From positions 16,790,296-16,854,295 of the forward strand of contig JARWIR010000024.1 of the NCBI GenBank assembly GCA_029959085.1: 64,000 bases of DNA. Direction: 5' to 3'. Numbering within the stretch: the first letter of the stretch is position 1; each line of letters starts with the position of its first letter. Shown here in pieces: positions 1 to 11,535 of the stretch. Origin of the DNA: Nemophila menziesii (lineage: Eukaryota > Streptophyta > Magnoliopsida > Boraginales > Hydrophyllaceae). The notes under the pieces are model-generated. The model searched no databases and had not been told where the DNA came from. It worked only from the letters and a program-made list of their open reading frames with translations. The position numbers and the translations under genes were made by a program.

Positions 1-431
1 ATTGGGCTGTGGAAATTGTGATATCGTTAATTCTTAATCTCAGCACAAGTTACGAAAATCTCAGCAGAAGTTGTAAGAATCTAGTCTTTGTTCTTTGTCT
101 TATATTACACTCCCAGGATTTACTATACGTATATGAAGAAGAAGATTCGGAGTCATTATCTCTAACTAAAAGTAAGTCTCCAAGATAGGATTCCTTTATT
201 GATTACAAATTAATTAAATAACTATATTAACTATAATATATATGTAAAATTCACACATCCATTGAACACCAAAGGTTAAAAAATAAAATTACTTTAAATG
301 CCTAAAGTAAGTATATTATAATATATATTCTGATCCATGATATGTAAATCATAAATGTAGGGAAATTATCTATGAGAAAAAAAATATTATTTTATCGAAC
401 AAAATAACTGATAATTTTAAATTTGTTTAAG
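1..431. other. AT-rich flank, no gene seen
   Basis: AT-rich sequence with no coding frame or repeat that I recognise. It ends in a TTTAAG tract that could be the splice acceptor of the exon-like frame beginning near 432. Confidence 0.4.
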
Positions 432-938
432 CTTTTAATTGTCCAATTGCTGAATATTTTAGATAAATTCTACAAGAAACTCCAATGGGTAAAAGATATA
501 GTACTGGTGTTGATTATGTACCTGCTTGATAAAATTCCGGAAGGGAAGCTCAAGAGATCATTAATGTCTTTTATCGAACATTTTGCTAAAAAAGCAGCAG
601 ACGATGCTGGTATATTAGATACTTTTATCAATACGGTCTTATACACGCACTTTACTCATTCTCGTCTTTTTCCATTTTTTCGGAGTCATATAACTTTTCA
701 ATGAAATTTTGTTAAAAAATTCTTCATTATAAGTATGCTCACATATTATTGAAATGAATATAGATTCAAGGAGAGGAGGAAAGAGTAGAAGACTATACCG
801 AATCAGCCGAGGAGATGAAAGATGAAAATGATAAAGATGAGGAGTTAGCCGACGAGAAAGAAAGATGAGGATAATAAAGCTGAGGAAATAGCCAATGAGA
901 ATCAAATTGATGAACCTGAGGAGGAAGTAAAAGATTAG
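432..938 (+). pseudogene. Broken unknown gene with acidic C-terminus
   Basis: An open stretch at about 432-640 encodes a hydrophobic then basic segment with the phrases LLDKIPEGKLKRSLMSFIEH and AKKAADDAGILDTFI. After a probable intron (acceptor near 765-775), a strongly acidic segment follows at about 770-938 (EDYTESAEEMKDENDKDEEL, then DEDNKAEEIANENQIDEPEE). The acidic segment is split by a TGA and a one-base frame change near 868, so the copy looks dead. The frame that opens at 423 starts at TTG, not ATG; I treat 432 as an exon boundary. The layout (short helical domain ending in an E/D-rich tail) is coherent, but I do not recognise the family with any certainty. Confidence 0.4.
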
Positions 939-1535
939 GAATAGATAAATAATTATTCTGAGTTTGTGGATGCATTAAATTGATATATGTATTGTATACT
1001 ACTATATAGTTTTTTTCAATGATTAATGTTAGTCATAGAGTTTGGGGGTAATTATAATCAAGTGTATGGTATTGGATGTTAGAGCCTGAATTTTAAGAGC
1101 GAGCAACTATTATATTTTCGTTAGTCATAGAAAGTAAAGGAGATTAGTAAAGATTGTTTTTCTCAAGTGAATTTGATTTTTGGATGTATACCAAATAAAT
1201 ATATAAGAGTACATAAGTGTATTATGATACTAATTAATTATCATGGTAAACTAGTTGGGATTATCTCACTGTTCAGGGTCTTGGTCATCCAAACTAGTGG
1301 TGCAGGTTCAGACCAAGTCAATGACTCCGAATTCAAAGTAGCTCTCCTATGTACCAAAAAAATAATATCATGGTTCATTATTTATAACCGATCTGGTCCT
1401 TTATATTAGCTCAAGCAATTACCCTTTCATCAAGTGATTCTAAACATTCACTCGATCAAAGAGACAGTGAAGGGGGGAGTTTATAGGGCTCCTAAACCTT
1501 CACTCTGTTATGTTGATCGAGATGATCTCTCTTCG
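939..1535. other. Non-coding spacer upstream of a copia element
   Basis: No convincing coding frame. The frame at 1167-1409 starts at GTG and has no family signature. Sequence at 1430-1535 should match the 5' part of the LTR of the element to the right, but does not, so the left LTR is truncated or replaced here. Confidence 0.4.
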
Positions 1536-1898
1536 TTGGAAGGAGAAGGTGCTAAAAACTCTGTCATTTTTCTGACGATTCTGAAGGTCTTCTCCTCAAC
1601 TATAAATACATGACCTCTCCCATTTACCAAAGCCACGAAACTGAATCAGAAAAGAACCTCTACTTCTCTCTCATCAAATATTCTAATAATATTTTTTTAA
1701 GGAAAACCTCTGTTAGAGATAATTTGCACAACAGGAATATCTTTTTAATGAAATATTTTCCGTGTATTTTTATTTTCTATTTCGTGTAAGTTTTTTCAAT
1801 ACTGTAATAGTGTAGATTACTATAATCCAAATAGTATTTTGCATTTTGGTTTTTCATTTCTCTACTTTTTAGACCAGTGGTTTATATTTTTTCCAACA
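1536..1898 (+). repeat. Truncated 5' LTR of the copia element
   Basis: Matches the final ~360 bp of the right LTR, including TATAAATA, the segment CTGAATCAGAAAAGAACCTC and the terminal CCAACA at 1893-1898. Homology fades upstream of about 1536-1570; sequence there is unlike the rest of the right LTR. Confidence 0.75.
1601..1608 (+). promoter_or_regulatory. LTR TATA box
   Basis: TATAAATA lies in the conserved part of the LTR and has its counterpart at 6455-6462 in the right LTR. This is the expected core promoter of the retrotransposon. Confidence 0.55.
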
Positions 1899-1959
1899 AG
1901 TTAATAAGATATTCTTTTTATATCACTAGTTGTTTTTAGAAATGGTTTATCCTACTTCG

Positions 1960-2460
1960 GCAGTTACTTCACATTATTGAACGCGAAGGCCTTTCCCGAC
2001 GTGAATAAGTTAAAACCCCTTAGTGGTTCTAACTACAAGTGTTGGGAAGAAAACATATGTCTTGAACAGTGCGAATTCTACTTCGGTATAGTTGAAGATC
2101 CTCCACTTATGATGGAAAAAGGAGTTCCTACTGAAGAAGAGCAGGCTAGATATCTTTCCCTCGTAGCCAAGTTCATAAAATCGAACACTATGGCTTAAGA
2201 CTGGATGTTGAACAAAGTCTCAAATCTGACCAAGCTCGAGGAAATCATCGTCGCGGTGATTGTTAAGACATACTTGGTGGAGAACAAAAACGAGTGGATT
2301 CTTGACAACGGAGCTTTCCGGCACTTCTGCACAAACAAATCCCTGTTTAACAGGTTTGAGAAAGTCACTGACGATGAATGCGTGTACCTGGGCAACTCAT
2401 CCACTACTTCGGTTCTCGAAAAAGAGAAGGTTCCCCTCAAACTCATTTCTGGATAGATTT
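1960..2460 (+). pseudogene. copia gag and protease remnants
   Basis: Residues KPLSGSNYKCWEENICLEQC and what follows (1977-2198) match the start of copia Gag of the UBN2 type, where L-x-GSNY-x-W is typical. After a TAA, a second frame (2205-2456) carries WILDNGAFRHFCTNKSLFN, the protease active-site region. The usual D-S/T-G-A triad reads D-N-G-A here, so the protease is probably inactive even apart from the stops. The CCHC zinc knuckle expected between them is missing, so there is an internal deletion. Confidence 0.75.
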
Positions 2461-2659
2461 TAGAGTTAAATACTTTCACTCTGTAAGAACTTGGTTTCCG
2501 GAGCTCTTCATAATAAAGTGAGACTCAAACTTGTTTTCGACGGGGGAGGTTATTATTACCAAGAATGATGCGTTTGTGGGGAAAGTGTATTAAATAATGG
2601 TTTGTTAGTTCCAGATATTGTAACCATTAGTGATAAGCTTCTAATTCTGCTTATATAGT

Positions 2660-3330
2660 TGAATTGTTAGATACGTGGCATGATAGATTATGTCATTTAA
2701 ATGTCCACTATATTAATAGGCTAAATTCTTTTGGAATAATATCACTTCACAAAGATGATGACCTTGTAAAATGTCAAATATGTGTAGAGTCCAAACTCGC
2801 GAAGAAAGCTTTCAAATCCATAACCACGAGAAAGACTAAATTACTAAAATTAATGCATTCAGACTTAGCTGATTTTAAAAACTCTTCTAGTAGAGGAGGA
2901 AAACTTTACTATATAACCTTTGTAGATGACTACTCTAGGTTTACGAAAGTATACCTTTTTAAAACTAATGATGAGGCGAAACATGCGTTTTTAATATATA
3001 AGGTCGATGTAGAAAACCAACTAGACTGTAAAATCAAAAGACTTAGGTCTGACAGGGGAGGCGAATATAGTTCTAATTTTCTTAAAGAGTTTGGTGAAAC
3101 TAACAGGATTATCCACGCACTTAGTGCCCCTTATACACCCTAACAAAATGTCATAGCTGAAAGGAAGAATATGTCCCTTAAAGAGACCATGAATGTCATG
3201 TTAATTAGTACAGGTATACCAACCAACATGTGGGGGGAGCTGTCTTGTCATCCCGTTATGTTCTTAATGGGGTGCCCCATAAATCCCTAGACAAGACCCC
3301 TTATGAGATGTGGAAAGGCTTTCCACCAAA
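2660..3330 (+). pseudogene. copia integrase remnant
   Basis: The zinc-binding H-H-C-C part is visible (WHDRLCHLNVHYINRL ... CQICVESK), followed by the catalytic core. The first Asp lies in MHSDLADF, the second in LRSDRGGEY, and the Glu in VIAERKN. The motif normally read PYTPQQNG is interrupted: the codon after PYTP is TAA (about 3140), a single C-to-T type change. A frame change near 3230 shifts the C-terminal part (HKSLDKTPYEMWKGFPPNLK). Confidence 0.85.
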
Positions 3331-3588
3331 CCTGAAATTTTTAAAAGTGTGGGGGTGTCTGGCCAACGTAAAATTACCCGATTTCAAAATAGTCATTGTT
3401 GGACCTAAAACCATAAACTCAATTTTCATAGGATATTCTCAATATAGTGATGCATACAGATTTTTGTCTTTAGATGATAATTCTAATTGTGAATCTAGAG
3501 ATACTACGTTTTTTGAATACACCATTCTTTTGAAAACTTTGAATTCTATTAATTCTTCTATACCTGTTGATATCTTAACTATTAATGT

Positions 3589-3590
<2 letters not shown>

Positions 3591-3649
<59 letters not shown>
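3591..3649. repeat. (TA)n microsatellite in copia pol
   Basis: About 29 uninterrupted TA units lie between the integrase and reverse transcriptase parts of the dead element. Because it sits in former coding sequence, the tract arose after the element lost selection. Confidence 0.95.
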
Positions 3650-3651
<2 letters not shown>

Positions 3652-3944
3652 ATGCTTCCCCTGACCCCTACACTTCTATTGAACCTAGTAGTTTTTGCGG
3701 AGGAAAAAACCTTAGAGAAGGAAGAGTCATATGATCGAATCTAGTTTTGGACTCGATTTTATCACAACCTTCATGACTGAAGGTTTTCACATTGACCTAA
3801 TAAGCGAACAGGTAGTCACCTGCCTCCTCATGGAGGATGACCTAAAAATATATTACGATGCTTTAAAATCATTACATGCTAGTTTTGGGAAAGAGTCCAT
3901 TAGTAGTGAACTTGAGTCTATATAAGGAACCATACATGCGAATT

Positions 3945-5410
3945 AACCCACTTACCTAAGGGCAGCAAATATATTAATAGAAAATGGATTTTTAAGAAAA
4001 AAAATCGAGACTTGATGGTTCAATAGAAAATTCAAATCTAGGCTTGTTATTAAGGGTTTCACCCATAAATAAATGTTTATATTACTTTGATACTTACTCC
4101 CTTGTGACCAAAATAGCCACAATAAGAAACCTTATTGCTCTGGTTTTTATTCACGAACTAGTTAAATGGATGTTAAAACCGCGTTTTTGAATAGAAATCT
4201 GGATGAAAAGATCTACATGGCGCAACCCTGGAGGGATGTGTGGTTCCTGGTCAAAGGGATAAGGTTAGTAAGATAAAAAAATTATTGTATGATTAAAACA
4301 GGCACCTAAGAAATGGTATGAAAAACTAGATAGTACTCTTGTTAAATATGTATTTGTAGCCAACACTTCTGACTCGCGTGTTTACTCCAAAGTAAATGGT
4401 TCAGAGTGTGTTGTCATCTTCCTTTATGTAGATGACATGCTCATCTTTAGTACTTCTATTCATATCATAAATGATACTAAACGCTTCCTGTCATCTAGGT
4501 TTGATATAAAATACATGGGAGAAGCGGATGTGATTCTTGGGGTAAAAATTATTAGAAGCAGTAATGGTATTTCCCTAAGTCAGACTCATTACATAGAAAA
4601 GATGCTAAAGAAATCTGACTCATTTGAGGTAATTCCAGTAATAACTCCTTATGATTCCAATATTCATTTGTCGAAAAACTATGAGGGTGTTGTATCACAG
4701 AATGAATATGCTAAGATCATAGGGAGTGTGATGTTCTTTATGAACTACACCCGACCCGATATTGCCTATGTCGTAAGCAGACTTAGTCGCTATCCTCATA
4801 ACCTAAGTAGTGACCACCAGGTTGCATTTGGTCGTATATTGAAGTAATTGAGGGGTACCATTGATCTAGTCTTGCATTATAACAAATTTCCTGCAGTTCT
4901 TGAGGGATATTGTGATGCAAACTGGATTTCTGACAATGACGAAGTAAACTCCACCAGTGGCTATGTGTTCTCCTTAGGAAGAGGTGTTGTATCCTGGAAG
5001 TTCTCTAAACAGACTAAAATATCACGCTCTACCATGGAATCTGAGTTCACAGCACTAGAGTTGGCTAGGTAGAAGTTGAGTAATTGAGGAGTTTTCTATG
5101 AGATATGCCACTTTGGGAAGGAAGTGTCCCACATGTATGTATTCATTGTGATTCACAAGTAGCTATTGGGTCTCTCATAATAGTGCCTACAATGGAAAAA
5201 GAAGACACATTTGCATCAGACACGGTTCAGTAAAACAGTTGCTGAAGAATGGTGTGATAGCCTTGGAATATGTACGATCAGATAAAATTCTAGTGAATCC
5301 ATTCACCAAAGGCCTGGCCAGAAGAGTAGTCCTGGAGATGTCGAGAGGGATGTGATTGAAACCTATAAACGGGGAACATGTGACTAATAAGTCAATGTGA
5401 TATCTCTCCA
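3945..5410 (+). pseudogene. copia reverse transcriptase and RNase H remnants
   Basis: The reverse transcriptase start is seen as NRKWIFKKK and MDVKTAFLN, separated by stops (about 3950-4270). The catalytic motif reads LYVDDMLIF near 4423-4447, the usual copia form of YVDD. An open stretch of ~640 bp follows (4437-5072): DIKYMGEADVILGVKI, YTRPDIAYVVSRLSRYPHNL, then the RNase H part [10 protein letters not shown] and [14 protein letters not shown], broken only by a TAA near 4845 that replaces the expected Tyr codon. The tail NPFTKGLARRVV near 5295 is the standard copia C-terminus. The copy is non-functional. Confidence 0.85.
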
Positions 5411-5860
5411 TCCCTGTGGCACAATACAAATTGTCTTAATGAATTCATACCCATTATGGTGGTCCTTTTGATAAGTACTTAATAAATTCATGTTTAAAAG
5501 TGAGGCTAAAATTTCATGATAGAATGTTAAGGAGACTTCCTTAATAATATCATATGAATAAGTCCACAAAGTTCATAGCTCGTAAGGGGTAGTCCTTAGA
5601 GAAGGACTTGATGAACAACTTGAGGGTGATATTCGAGGGAATTATAACTTTCTGCAAAGTGGAGTACGTGTTGTTAGGGTCTCGATAAAAAAACGTCAAG
5701 TTCAAGAGTAAGTTCTTTTAAACGGAATTTGATGGTTGTCTCACTTTACTACGTGTCAATTCAAATAGAAAGATATTGCCACTTAAGTACAAGTCACCCT
5801 AAATGTTGGTTGTTATAGAAACATATTCACCTTCTCTCCCAAAGATCCTGAGTGAGAAAT

Positions 5861-6762
5861 TGTTGGGAATTATATTAGTATTGAGTATTAATTATATTCA
5901 TTTATGTTCTTATAGGAGAAGTGGTAAAATATTTTTACTAAGAAAAAGGTGAAAAAAGTCCTACATAGGAAGTAAAGTAGAAAAAAAGGTAAGAATATAA
6001 TAGCTTACCTTTCTATTACTTTCTAAAGAAATAAAGGCTATGAAAGCCAAAAGAGAAAAGAAAAATCCCCACACGCACACACCACTACCACCACCACCAC
6101 CGCCCGCCCGGCGTGGGCATGTGAGTGGGTTATTGGGGAGTTTAGGGAGTCAACAAATGAAATTGAAACAACTTTTTTGAAGTGAGACTAGTGGAGGATG
6201 GCTCGTACTTATAGTGGTTGTTGGCACTTCATAACCTTCTAGCCAGAAGACAAAACATCCACCAATTAAAGACTCATTAAACTAAAATATTCCCCATTCA
6301 AGGTCAGCTGTTACAAGACTTGGTCAATACGGGAACGAACAACAATGAGTCCAAGTTCATGCTGGAATTTGAAAGATTTAACATACAAAACGTCATCAAT
6401 AATGAAGTTATTAAAGACCATTTATTCTGACGATTAAAAGACCTTCTCCTCGCCTATAAATACACGACCTCTCCTATTTGCCAAAGGCACAAAACTGAAT
6501 CAGAAAAGAACCTCTACTTCTCTCTCAACAAATATTCTGATAATATTTTCTAGAGTAGAAGCCCTCTGTTAGAGATAACCGACATGACCAGAAAATCTTT
6601 TTAACGAAATATTTACCGTGTATTTTCTTTTCTATTCCATGTAACTTTCATATTTTTTTCATTAATGTAATAGTGTAGATTACTTTAAACGAAATATTAT
6701 TTTGCATTTTTGGATTTGCATTTCTCTACTTTTTAGACTAGTGATTTATGTTTTTACCAACA
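5861..6762 (+). repeat. 3' LTR of the copia element
   Basis: Begins TGTTGGGAATTATA and ends TTTTTACCAACA, with TGTTGG/CCAACA as short terminal inverted repeats. It contains a CACC/CCACCA-rich tract near 6070-6110 and a TATAAATA box at 6455-6462. About 550 bp of its 5' part has no counterpart in the left LTR. Confidence 0.85.
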
Positions 6763-8064
6763 TCTGAAATATCAAGAAGAGATTCAATCTTCATAAGATG
6801 AAGCTTCAAATGATCAGCTTGCCAAGGAGTTGAAAGAACAGAAATATTTGGTCCTTGAGTAGCAGGTAAACATCTATACATAAAGAAAATTTCACTTTAC
6901 TCCTATAATCCTTTAGCTTTATTATTTGTGCCAACATAATTCTTTATCTTTTTTTTTATTGTCAAATAAAGAGTAAAGATCATTTGGCGATTAGAAATAC
7001 ATGAGATAGCTTCATGCGTTCTCAACTCGGGTGGACATTTCAAAACCATTATTCGAAACAACCGTCACGATCACAATAATTTGCAATGTTTGTTTAATAT
7101 TCTCGAACAAATATAGGTGGACCTCACATCCTAGGGGTATCATATAGCCTAAGGGCTCCTCAAACTTGATATATTGTACTTGAACATAGTTTCTGAATAG
7201 ATTTGGAGTGAGTTATTGTTCAAGGACAACATATGATGAGAATGTTATGACTAACAGTTTTGAGATCTACAACACTCCCATGTATATGTACTTTGTCTTA
7301 ATTGTATGGGTAATTTATGGTTTAACAAAAATTCAAACTCCCTTATGATTTTAAAAGGGAGAAATATATCCCCATGTGGTTTATTTCGAGAATCTTGTTG
7401 AGTTACATTGTTGTTATTTTGCAGTGGCACACTTGATTTAACATCTTCGAATAATTATTATGGAGTCCAAGACTTTAATTTGGAGAAATTTCTACTCGTT
7501 ATGCATTTTAGATTCTCTTGGCCAGTAAATATATGTCTTGGGACTCTATGAGCTACGAAACTTTTGAGGTAATTGCACTATAAGTCTCAATATCAAATGA
7601 TTTTTTTGCAACACACATCTCTTAGTCTAGATAGACAGCTTCTTACAATTGTTGGGAATGATCCAAATTGTATGGTGGTTTATATAGAAACCAAAGAAGT
7701 TTGTCCCATGACCCATTTTTTACAGTTAAATGCACCCCAAGACCCTATATTTTGCAAAACATGCACTTCACTGAAATTTCTCAATATTTTAGAACTACTG
7801 AAATTTCTTAGTATTAGCATACCACCTGGTGCAGGTCTATGCATTGATGGATAATGTTCATGTACCATTTTATAGATAACAATCTCTTTTTCGTGTCTTT
7901 TTTGATAACATAGGGACTTATTGTGCAATAAATTAAGAAGAATATATATTTGTGTAAGCTTCAGATTGCGGAGTCATGGGAAAACTTAGCTTGATATATG
8001 ATAACGTTCCGGTCCCTCTAGCATGATATCTAGTTTGGTAGAAATATAATTTATATACAATAAT
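6763..8064. other. Intergenic, no gene recognised
   Basis: The only longer frame (7573-7854) begins at a non-ATG codon and shows no domain. I see no transposon ends in this stretch. Confidence 0.4.
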
Positions 8065-8170
8065 AAATTGTATTGTAATCTCGAAACAGTGGACTTTAAT
8101 AAATAATTTTTTTTATTATCTTAAATTGTATCCTAATCTTGAAATAGTTGATTTTAATAAATAATTTTTT
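8065..8170. repeat. Imperfect tandem duplication, about 55 bp
   Basis: Two neighbouring copies share the pattern AATTGTAT, AATCT, GAAA, AGT, TTTAATAAATAATTTTTT, starting at about 8065 and 8123. Between them is a short T-rich spacer. Confidence 0.7.
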
Positions 8171-8521
8171 ATTTTTTTATTTTCACATTAGAACCGCTCT
8201 AATAATTTGTGGAGTGTTGATAAAAAACCGCCCTTTAATATTTGTGCAATATTGGTCCACTGTCCTCAAAATAGATGGCTGTTTTTTTTTTTTTTTTTCA
8301 AATTATAGATGGCTTCTAAATTATAGCATTTCTAGTGATGTTTGGCTAAGTACCATAATAGTTTTCATAAAGGTAAAAATCGAAAAGAGCCCATTGTTGA
8401 TTGATGCCTATTAAAAAATTTATTTAGAAAAAGGTGCCTAGAATAAAATATTTATTGAAAACAGCCCCATCCCAAATTACCTTTATAATTAACAATTAAA
8501 AAATAAATAAAAAACTAATAA
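8171..8521. other. Intergenic, no gene recognised
   Basis: AT-rich sequence with a T18 tract near 8281. No coding or transposon signature seen. Confidence 0.4.
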
Positions 8522-8949
8522 ACACACGCGCGCGTCCGTGGAATTTTTTTTGTAAAATCGTCATAACTAATTCAAAAAAAATCAAAAAAATCAAAAAAAA
8601 ATATTTGGATAAATCAAATTAATATTTACGTCTATGATTTTTTTCGGAATTTTCGGAATTTTTTGTTTTTTTTTTTCGCAGACACGAAATTTCATGTTTA
8701 AAACATGGAATTTCATGTTTATTTCACGGTTTAAAACATGGAAATCCATGTTTAAAACATGGAATTCTGTGTCTGCGAAAAACAAATTAAAAAATTCGAA
8801 AAAATTCAAAAAAAATAAAAAAAAATCAAAAAAATTCATAGACGTAAATATTAATTTGCTTTATTCAAAAATACAATTTTTTAAATTTTCTGATTTTTTT
8901 GAATTAGTTATGACGGTTTTAAAAAAAAATCACGGACTCGCGCGTGCGA
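8522..8949. repeat. Foldback element with palindromic core
   Basis: The two halves are inverted copies. The left arm starts ACGCGCGCGTCCGTG and the right arm ends CACGGACTCGCGCGTGCG; both then carry the motif CGTCATAACTAATTCAAAAA (inverted on the right) and an ACGTAAATATTAAT segment. The centre holds two exact copies of CATGTTTAAAACATG (8693-8707 and 8747-8761), itself a palindrome, bracketed by GCAGACAC and GTGTCTGC. Long A or T runs fill the arms. It resembles a foldback or MITE-like element, but I found no clear target duplication. Open frames through it on both strands are products of the symmetry, not genes. Confidence 0.85.
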
Positions 8950-8964
8950 TGGAATTAGTAATAG

Positions 8965-9083
8965 TAGGTGGTGGTGGTTGTGGTGGTGGAGGTGGTGATG
9001 GTTGTGGTGGATGTAGTGGTGGTTACATACATGGTGGTTGTGGTTGTGGTAGTGATGGTGGGTGGTGGTGGTGGTGGTGGAGA
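8965..9083 (+). repeat. GGT/TGG-rich low-complexity tract
   Basis: Irregular GGTGGT, GGTTGT and GGTGAT triplets run directly after the right arm of the foldback. The many GG pairs could form weak two-layer quadruplexes, which is inference only. Confidence 0.85.
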
Positions 9084-9440
9084 AAGAAGTACCCTATTAT
9101 TTGTTTAATATTTAAAAATTAATATTGTATTAAAATAAAATAATATATTTAATAATAAGGGTAGTAAAAGTATGGAAAATATAAAGGGGATGTTTTCTAT
9201 AAATATTTACTTCATTAGGCATTTTTTTATAAAATAAATTATTGAAGGCATAAAAGAACAATTAGATAGTTTAATGAGGATGTTATCAACAATAACCTCA
9301 ATCGAAAAATGCGCCATTTTTTTTTTGAATATTAAATAAAGTAAATTAACTTAGTATATTTTAGATCATCCTTGTCATTGCCGGACTAGAAGATGGATAT
9401 TCAACATGAAATTTTTAAAAGACCACCTTAAATTTGACCA
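9084..9440. other. AT-rich spacer
   Basis: No gene or transposon end recognised. It ends in the left copy of the LINE target duplication. Confidence 0.4.
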
Positions 9441-11341
9441 ACAAAAAGAAGACCACCTTTATAATGTCGGTTTTTCTTATTCCTAAGAAAGTTATTTCAC
9501 ATCTTACTCCTCTTGTGTCCAATTTCTATTGGAACAATAAAGGGAAAGGTAGATGCCACTGGATTAAAGACTCTGATGAATTCTAAAGATGATGGTGGAT
9601 TGGGATTTAAAGAATTTCACTGTCAAAACCTAGTCTTACTGGCTTCAAATGCTTGGAAATTTTTTTATTAATAAAGAATCTTTACTTTATAGAATTTTTA
9701 AAGGAAAATATTTTCCTAATGGTGATTTCTTAACTGCTGATATAGGTAGTAACTGCTCATGGGGATGGAGAAGTTTGTTGGAAGGTAGAAACTGCTTTAT
9801 CAATGAACTAAAGTGGAATATACGTGATGGTACCTCAATAAGAATTTGGGAGGATTTTTGGGCTCCTAATTGTCATGATTTTGTCAAACCTACAGGTTGT
9901 ATCTATAAATTTGTCTCTGAATTGATTGATCCATTATCTAAATGTTGGAATCTTGATATTTTGAATGTATTATTCTCCACCTCCTCTGTAGCAACCATCT
10001 TAGGAATCATTATTCCTTCTTTCGATTGTTTTGACTCCCTATTCTGGATTTATTCAAATAATGGGGTTGTTACAGTAAATGAGATGTATTCCAGAGTTTG
10101 GAAGGCTCAAGAGGGAATGGAAAAGATAAAAAATGATAAGAAAGGGTCCTCTTCTTTTAGATTGGACCCTAAAGATTGGAAATTTATATGGCAAATGAAA
10201 ACTTTGCCTAAAGTTAAAAAATTTATTTGGAAATTTTGTGAAAATATGCTAGCAACAAATGAAAATAGAATGAAAAGGAAGTCTTGTACTTCTGCTACTT
10301 GCTCTCTTTGTGGGATTGAGGATGAAAATATTGAACACCTCCTTTTTCATTGTTCATGGTCTAGGGCAGTTTGGATGGCTAGTCCATTCTGCTTCAAGAC
10401 CTTCACTGAGCCTTCTTTTAACTTTAAGAAATGGATTCATTTTTTAAGACGCAGTCTTGATCAATCTAATTCAAGTGGTGTTTGTTTAGGAGAAATGGCA
10501 TTTTTTATTGCTTGGAAAATTTGGAAAGGAAGAAATGAATACTTATTTAGAGGCATTGAACCTGACCCTCTGAGAATATTACATGATTCAATCAAAGCCT
10601 ATGATGAGTTTGCATCCAAATTGACTACTAAGGCATTTTCTAAATCAAATTTAGAAACATTACCAAACTCCTTCCAAGGAAATTTGCAAAATGTACCCTT
10701 TTTAAATGATTCAGTAACTGAACATGATGGTAATAATGTTTTAAGGAATAGTTGTTTAATTCCTGAGAAGGAAAACTCTTGGTCCCCTCCTTTTCCTGGG
10801 TCTTTTTAAAATTAATTGTGATGCCTCATTTAACTTGAGAACTAATCAGGCCTCTTTTGCTTGCTTAGTTAGGGATTCATCAGGTTGCTTGATTGAAGGG
10901 AGGGCATTAAAGATTGTGGCTAATTCTGCTATTGAAGCTGCGCTAGAGGTGTTTATGAGGCGTGTTTATTGGCGTCAAAATATCCCGAGGGCAAAGTAGA
11001 GATAGAGAATGATTGCCAATCTATCATTAACCAAACTTGTAATTCATCAAAATTGTTTTGTAATACTATTATTTTGGTTAAGAATATTTTGATATGTAAG
11101 GTGTTGTATAACTTAAAAATCTCCTATATTAGGAGATCAAAAAACTCGTGTGCTGATTGGGTGGCTAAACAAACGCTCTATGGCCCTTTGTTTAGCCTTT
11201 GGAGCTTTTTCCCTCCTCCCCAATTAGCAACTCTCTTAGCTAAGGACTTCAATTATCTAGGAATTGGTTAATTTGTACTTGTTTGTTTGTTTTAATGTAA
11301 GTTTCTTTCGACTAAAAAAAAAACAAAAAGAAGACCAGCTT
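9441..11341 (+). mobile_element. 5'-truncated LINE with 19-bp target duplication
   Basis: The element (about 9460-11322) is flanked by ACAAAAAGAAGACCACCTT at 9441-9459 and ACAAAAAGAAGACCAGCTT at 11323-11341, one mismatch in 19. It ends in an A-rich tail at 11312-11323. This is the signature of target-primed integration by an L1-like retrotransposon. The truncated 5' end enters in the C-terminal part of the reverse transcriptase ORF; nothing upstream is present. Confidence 0.9.
9465..11271 (+). pseudogene. LINE ORF2 C-terminus: RT tail, zf-RVT, RNase H
   Basis: The thumb part begins FYWNNKGKGRCHWIKD and continues, after a frameshift near 9585, as DGGLGFKEF and a 386-codon open frame. Within it are WGWRSLLEGR, the zf-RVT region (LPKVKKFIWKFCENMLATN, then C-S-L-C-G and H-L-L-F-H-C zinc ligands) and IAWKIWKGRNEYLF. 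A one-base shift near 10808 leads to the RNase H domain: FKINCDASFNLR (first Asp), IEAALE (Glu) and IENDCQSI (second Asp). Another frameshift lies near 10950. The last frame ends at 11271. This is the usual plant L1 layout in which RNase H is fused behind the reverse transcriptase. The copy is inactive. Confidence 0.85.
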
Positions 11342-11535
11342 AGTACTCCTACACGTACATGGTTTTCTTTGTATCTCTGGTGTGCGAATGCAAGTAGCGC
11401 GTGCCCAAGAGAAAATTACTTTTAGAAACTCAAAATATCAAAAAATTAATCATAAAATCTTAACTTAAAAATTATTTTAACAAAGGTCTAAGTTAGATTT
11501 TTTAGTTAACTTTTTTACCCTTATACCTTTACTCA
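11342..11535. other. Spacer
   Basis: No gene recognised. Confidence 0.35.

Larger units (their letters stand above)
1536..6762 (+). mobile_element. Decayed Ty1/copia LTR retrotransposon
   Basis: The domain order is gag, protease, integrase, reverse transcriptase, RNase H, which defines Ty1/copia. The right LTR (5861-6762, about 902 bp) begins TGTTGGG and ends CCAACA. The left LTR survives only as its last ~360 bp (to 1898, also ending CCAACA). The two LTR ends match in their promoter and R-U5 parts, including a TATAAATA box, but with many differences, so the insertion is old. Coding frames are broken by stops and frameshifts, and a long TA microsatellite has grown inside pol. I could not identify a primer binding site or a clean polypurine tract. 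No target duplication can be tested because the left end is missing. Confidence 0.85.

Noticed and set aside
1167..1409. 80-codon frame
   Set aside because: It starts at GTG, has no domain and lies in non-coding flank of the copia element.
8634..9122. 162-codon frame ending in a Gly/Trp-rich stretch
   Set aside because: It crosses the foldback and the GGT tract; composition is explained by low-complexity DNA.
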